This document shows, piece after piece, positions 62,432 through 64,000 of a stretch of 64,000 nucleotides of DNA. The notes under the pieces are model-generated. The model saw only the letters and a list, made by a program, of their open reading frames with translations. It did not search any database and was not told where the DNA came from. Position numbers and translations under genes: made by a program. Origin of the DNA: Flavivirga algicola (lineage in GTDB: Bacteria > Bacteroidota > Bacteroidia > Flavobacteriales > Flavobacteriaceae). Every line of letters begins with the position of its first letter. The stretch's first letter is position 1. The stretch is taken from positions 255,170 through 319,169 of the forward strand of contig NZ_JABBHF010000001.1 in assembly GCF_012910715.1 (NCBI RefSeq), read 5' to 3'.

Positions 62432-63640
62432 ATGCAAAAAACAAATAATAAGTTCCAATTTGAATTTGTAGCATTAATGGCATCTCTTATGTCTATTGTT
62501 GCTTTATCTATAGATGCATTATTGCCTGCGCTTCCTGAAATTGGGAATTCATTAAATGTTACCAATACGAGTGACAACCAACTACTCATTACCATGATTT
62601 TTTTGGGGCTGGGGTTTGGTCAGCTTATCTTTGGTCCCTTATCTGATAGCTTTGGGAGAAAACCCATTGTATATATAGGCTTTATAGTATTTATAATTGC
62701 CAGTATTATTTGTGTAACGACCAAAAGTTTTGAAATGATGATTATTGCCCGTGTGCTTCAAGGCATTGGATTATCTTCCCCAAGAACCTTAAGCATTGCT
62801 ATTGTAAGAGATTCGTATAGTGGAGATTACATGGCTAAAATTCTATCTATCGTAGTTATGGTTTTTATTTTAGTTCCTATAATAGCTCCGACATTAGGAT
62901 TGTTTTTGCTTAATTTTTATAATTGGGAATCTATTTTCTATGTGAATTTAATATATGGTCTTTTAATCATGCTTTGGTTTTGGAAACGACAACCAGAAAC
63001 TCTAGACAAAGAAAAACGTATAAAATTCACGTCACATCAATTTATTGATGGTGCAAGAGAATTTATTAAATATAAGGATGCTGTGGCTTTTACACTTATT
63101 TCCGGCTTTATAACAGGTTCGTTTATGGTGTACCTAAGCACCTCTCAACAAATTTTTCAAGAGCAGTATAATATGGCAGATATGTTCCCATATATTTTTG
63201 CAAGTTTGGCCATATCTATTGGGTTTGCAACCTATTTAAATAGTGTTTTGGTTGTCAAATATGGTATGTGGCGTATTTCATATTTGGCGACTATAGCATA
63301 CGCTGTTATTTCTATTTTATATGTCTTTTTATTTTGGTCTGGGAACAATCCAAGTATAGGTATTTTACTCGGCTTTTTTGCTATACAATTCTTTGCTGTT
63401 GGTTTCATTTTTGGAAACTTAAGAGCTTTGGCCATGCAACCCTTGGGGCATATTGCTGGTATCGGGGCGGCGATTAATGGTTTTGTATCTACAGTTATGG
63501 CTGTACCTATAGCCAATTACATAGGTGGTTTTGTTACCAATTCTGTACTGCCCTTATTTATAGGGTTTTCAATTTTTGGTGTTTTGTCACTTTTAACTTT
63601 TATTTTTCTAAAAAGGAAAAAGAGGTTATTACACGTTTAA
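62432..63640 (+). CDS. Multidrug efflux MFS transporter, Bcr/CflA (DHA1) type
   Basis: 402 residues with 12 membrane segments. Signatures: ALSIDALLPALPEIGNSLNV (TM1 Asp), GLGFGQLIFGPLSDSFGRKP (motif A), IIARVLQGIGLSSPRTLSIA (motif B) and ILVPIIAPTLGLFLLNFYNW (motif C, of proton antiporters). It expels drugs or small toxic compounds across the inner membrane; the substrate range is not predictable. It is a single gene ending in a hairpin terminator. Confidence 0.92.
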   Translation: MQKTNNKFQFEFVALMASLMSIVALSIDALLPALPEIGNSLNVTNTSDNQLLITMIFLGLGFGQLIFGPLSDSFGRKPIVYIGFIVFIIASIICVTTKSFEMMIIARVLQGIGLSSPRTLSIAIVRDSYSGDYMAKILSIVVMVFILVPIIAPTLGLFLLNFYNWESIFYVNLIYGLLIMLWFWKRQPETLDKEKRIKFTSHQFIDGAREFIKYKDAVAFTLISGFITGSFMVYLSTSQQIFQEQYNMADMFPYIFASLAISIGFATYLNSVLVVKYGMWRISYLATIAYAVISILYVFLFWSGNNPSIGILLGFFAIQFFAVGFIFGNLRALAMQPLGHIAGIGAAINGFVSTVMAVPIANYIGGFVTNSVLPLFIGFSIFGVLSLLTFIFLKRKKRLLHV

Positions 63641-63948
63641 TTAAGTATCCCCAGATCGCCAATCATCCTTCTGTAATGTAAATTGAAAAGTATCTAATAC
63701 TACAACAATTCTATTCCAAACCCAATTGGAAGCACTCACTGTATTTTTTTGCAATATTCATTTTAACTGTTATCCAGTCACAGAGCGTTAAGGAAATCAA
63801 CTAATTACCTAATACGGCTCATAGTAAAAAAAGGTGTTGAGGTTCACCTTTTATTTTAACACATTTACCACATAAATAAACAGACTCACCATATTAATTT
63901 AGAAATAATATAATGATGACATAAGTTAGCTTTAAAATTAAATAAACC
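63641..63948. other. Intergenic stretch before the last partial gene
   Basis: 308 bp. It holds the efflux gene terminator (63827-63856) and otherwise only AT-rich sequence with no convincing ORF, RNA or repeat. Confidence 0.5.
63827..63856 (+). terminator. Likely terminator downstream of the efflux gene
   Basis: AAAAGGTG and CACCTTTT with an 8-nt loop, followed by a T-rich run. It lies about 190 nt after the stop codon. Confidence 0.6.
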
Positions 63949-64000
63949 ATGAAAAAAATTATCAAACCCCAAAACATAGGAATCATATTGTTTTCTATAT
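63949..64000 (+). CDS. Start of an unidentified gene (3' truncated by window end)
   Basis: An ATG at 63949 opens 17 codons (MKKIIKPQNIGIILFSI) that run to the window end. The basic start followed by a hydrophobic run suggests an exported or membrane protein; too little is present to name it. Confidence 0.5.
   Translation, partial: MKKIIKPQNIGIILFSI

Noticed and set aside
63232-63516. Minus-strand frame inside the efflux gene
   Set aside because: It is fully contained in a well-supported MFS gene and shows no features of its own.
1-64000. tRNA, rRNA, CRISPR arrays or toxin-antitoxin loci
   Set aside because: No cloverleaf with a TTC-arm consensus, no rRNA segment, no regularly spaced direct repeats and no paired small toxin/antitoxin frames were recognised by eye.

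Overview
The window is about 64 kb of AT-rich chromosomal DNA from a member of the Bacteroidota, almost certainly a marine-type Flavobacteriaceae. The signs are promoter-like TAnnTTTG boxes typical of this phylum, T9SS C-terminal sorting domains, flavobacterial families (DUF6452/DUF6048, DUF6768, DUF4294, CCC-motif membrane protein, head-GIN proteins), a CarboxypepD_reg-type TonB receptor, and signal peptides ending in an AQ or SQ site. No rRNA, tRNA, CRISPR array, prophage or transposase gene was seen. It reads as ordinary core chromosome with small accessory clusters.

Layout. 0-8 kb: the 3' end of clpC, an Lrp/AsnC regulator divergent from metE, an ECF sigma factor / putative anti-sigma / two repeat-rich surface-protein operon, then an astacin-type lipoprotein protease. 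8-15 kb (mixed strands): a UMF1-type transporter, an M48 lipoprotein protease, MsrB, a DinB-like protein, NDH-2 and lpdA. 15-18 kb (minus): aroQ and a run of small outer-membrane beta-barrels, most with their own terminator. 18-29 kb: xerD, then the minus-strand unit coiled-coil gene-zapA-(6S RNA candidate)-rny, an M23 peptidase with a TonB receptor, a cysteine desulfurase, a calcium-repeat lipoprotein and an Smr protein. 29-38 kb: a T9SS cargo protein, a membrane mini-cluster (CD225, two DUF2752, CCC motif), ornithine aminotransferase, a second ECF sigma / membrane partner pair, and rlmD-DUF6452-DUF6048. 38-50 kb: a ThuA lipoprotein, an AraC-GyrI-DUF7000 fusion, methyltransferases, a ZIP transporter, and a DUF1800-DUF1501-T9SS trio. 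50-64 kb: an M42 peptidase, a Nudix protein, PrsW, a three-gene biotin-dependent acyl-CoA (probably propionyl-CoA) carboxylase, a TPR-LuxR sensor, a half-length DEAD-box protein, the YceI/SnoaL/Crp/DinB/FKBP group, a Bcr/CflA-type efflux pump, and the first codons of a further gene.

Most genes are housekeeping or envelope functions. The observations most worth checking are: a strong 6S RNA candidate between zapA and rny; a perfect 22-bp inverted repeat at 6770-6817 next to a second inverted repeat; the CD225/DUF2752/DUF2752/CCC cluster, whose two outer genes look related to each other; a short element with terminal inverted repeats at 32264-32425; a roughly 60-bp degenerate intergenic repeat present three times; and the three-domain AraC fusion. 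No clear new defence or biosynthetic system was found. All family names rest on reading the sequence; no database search was run.
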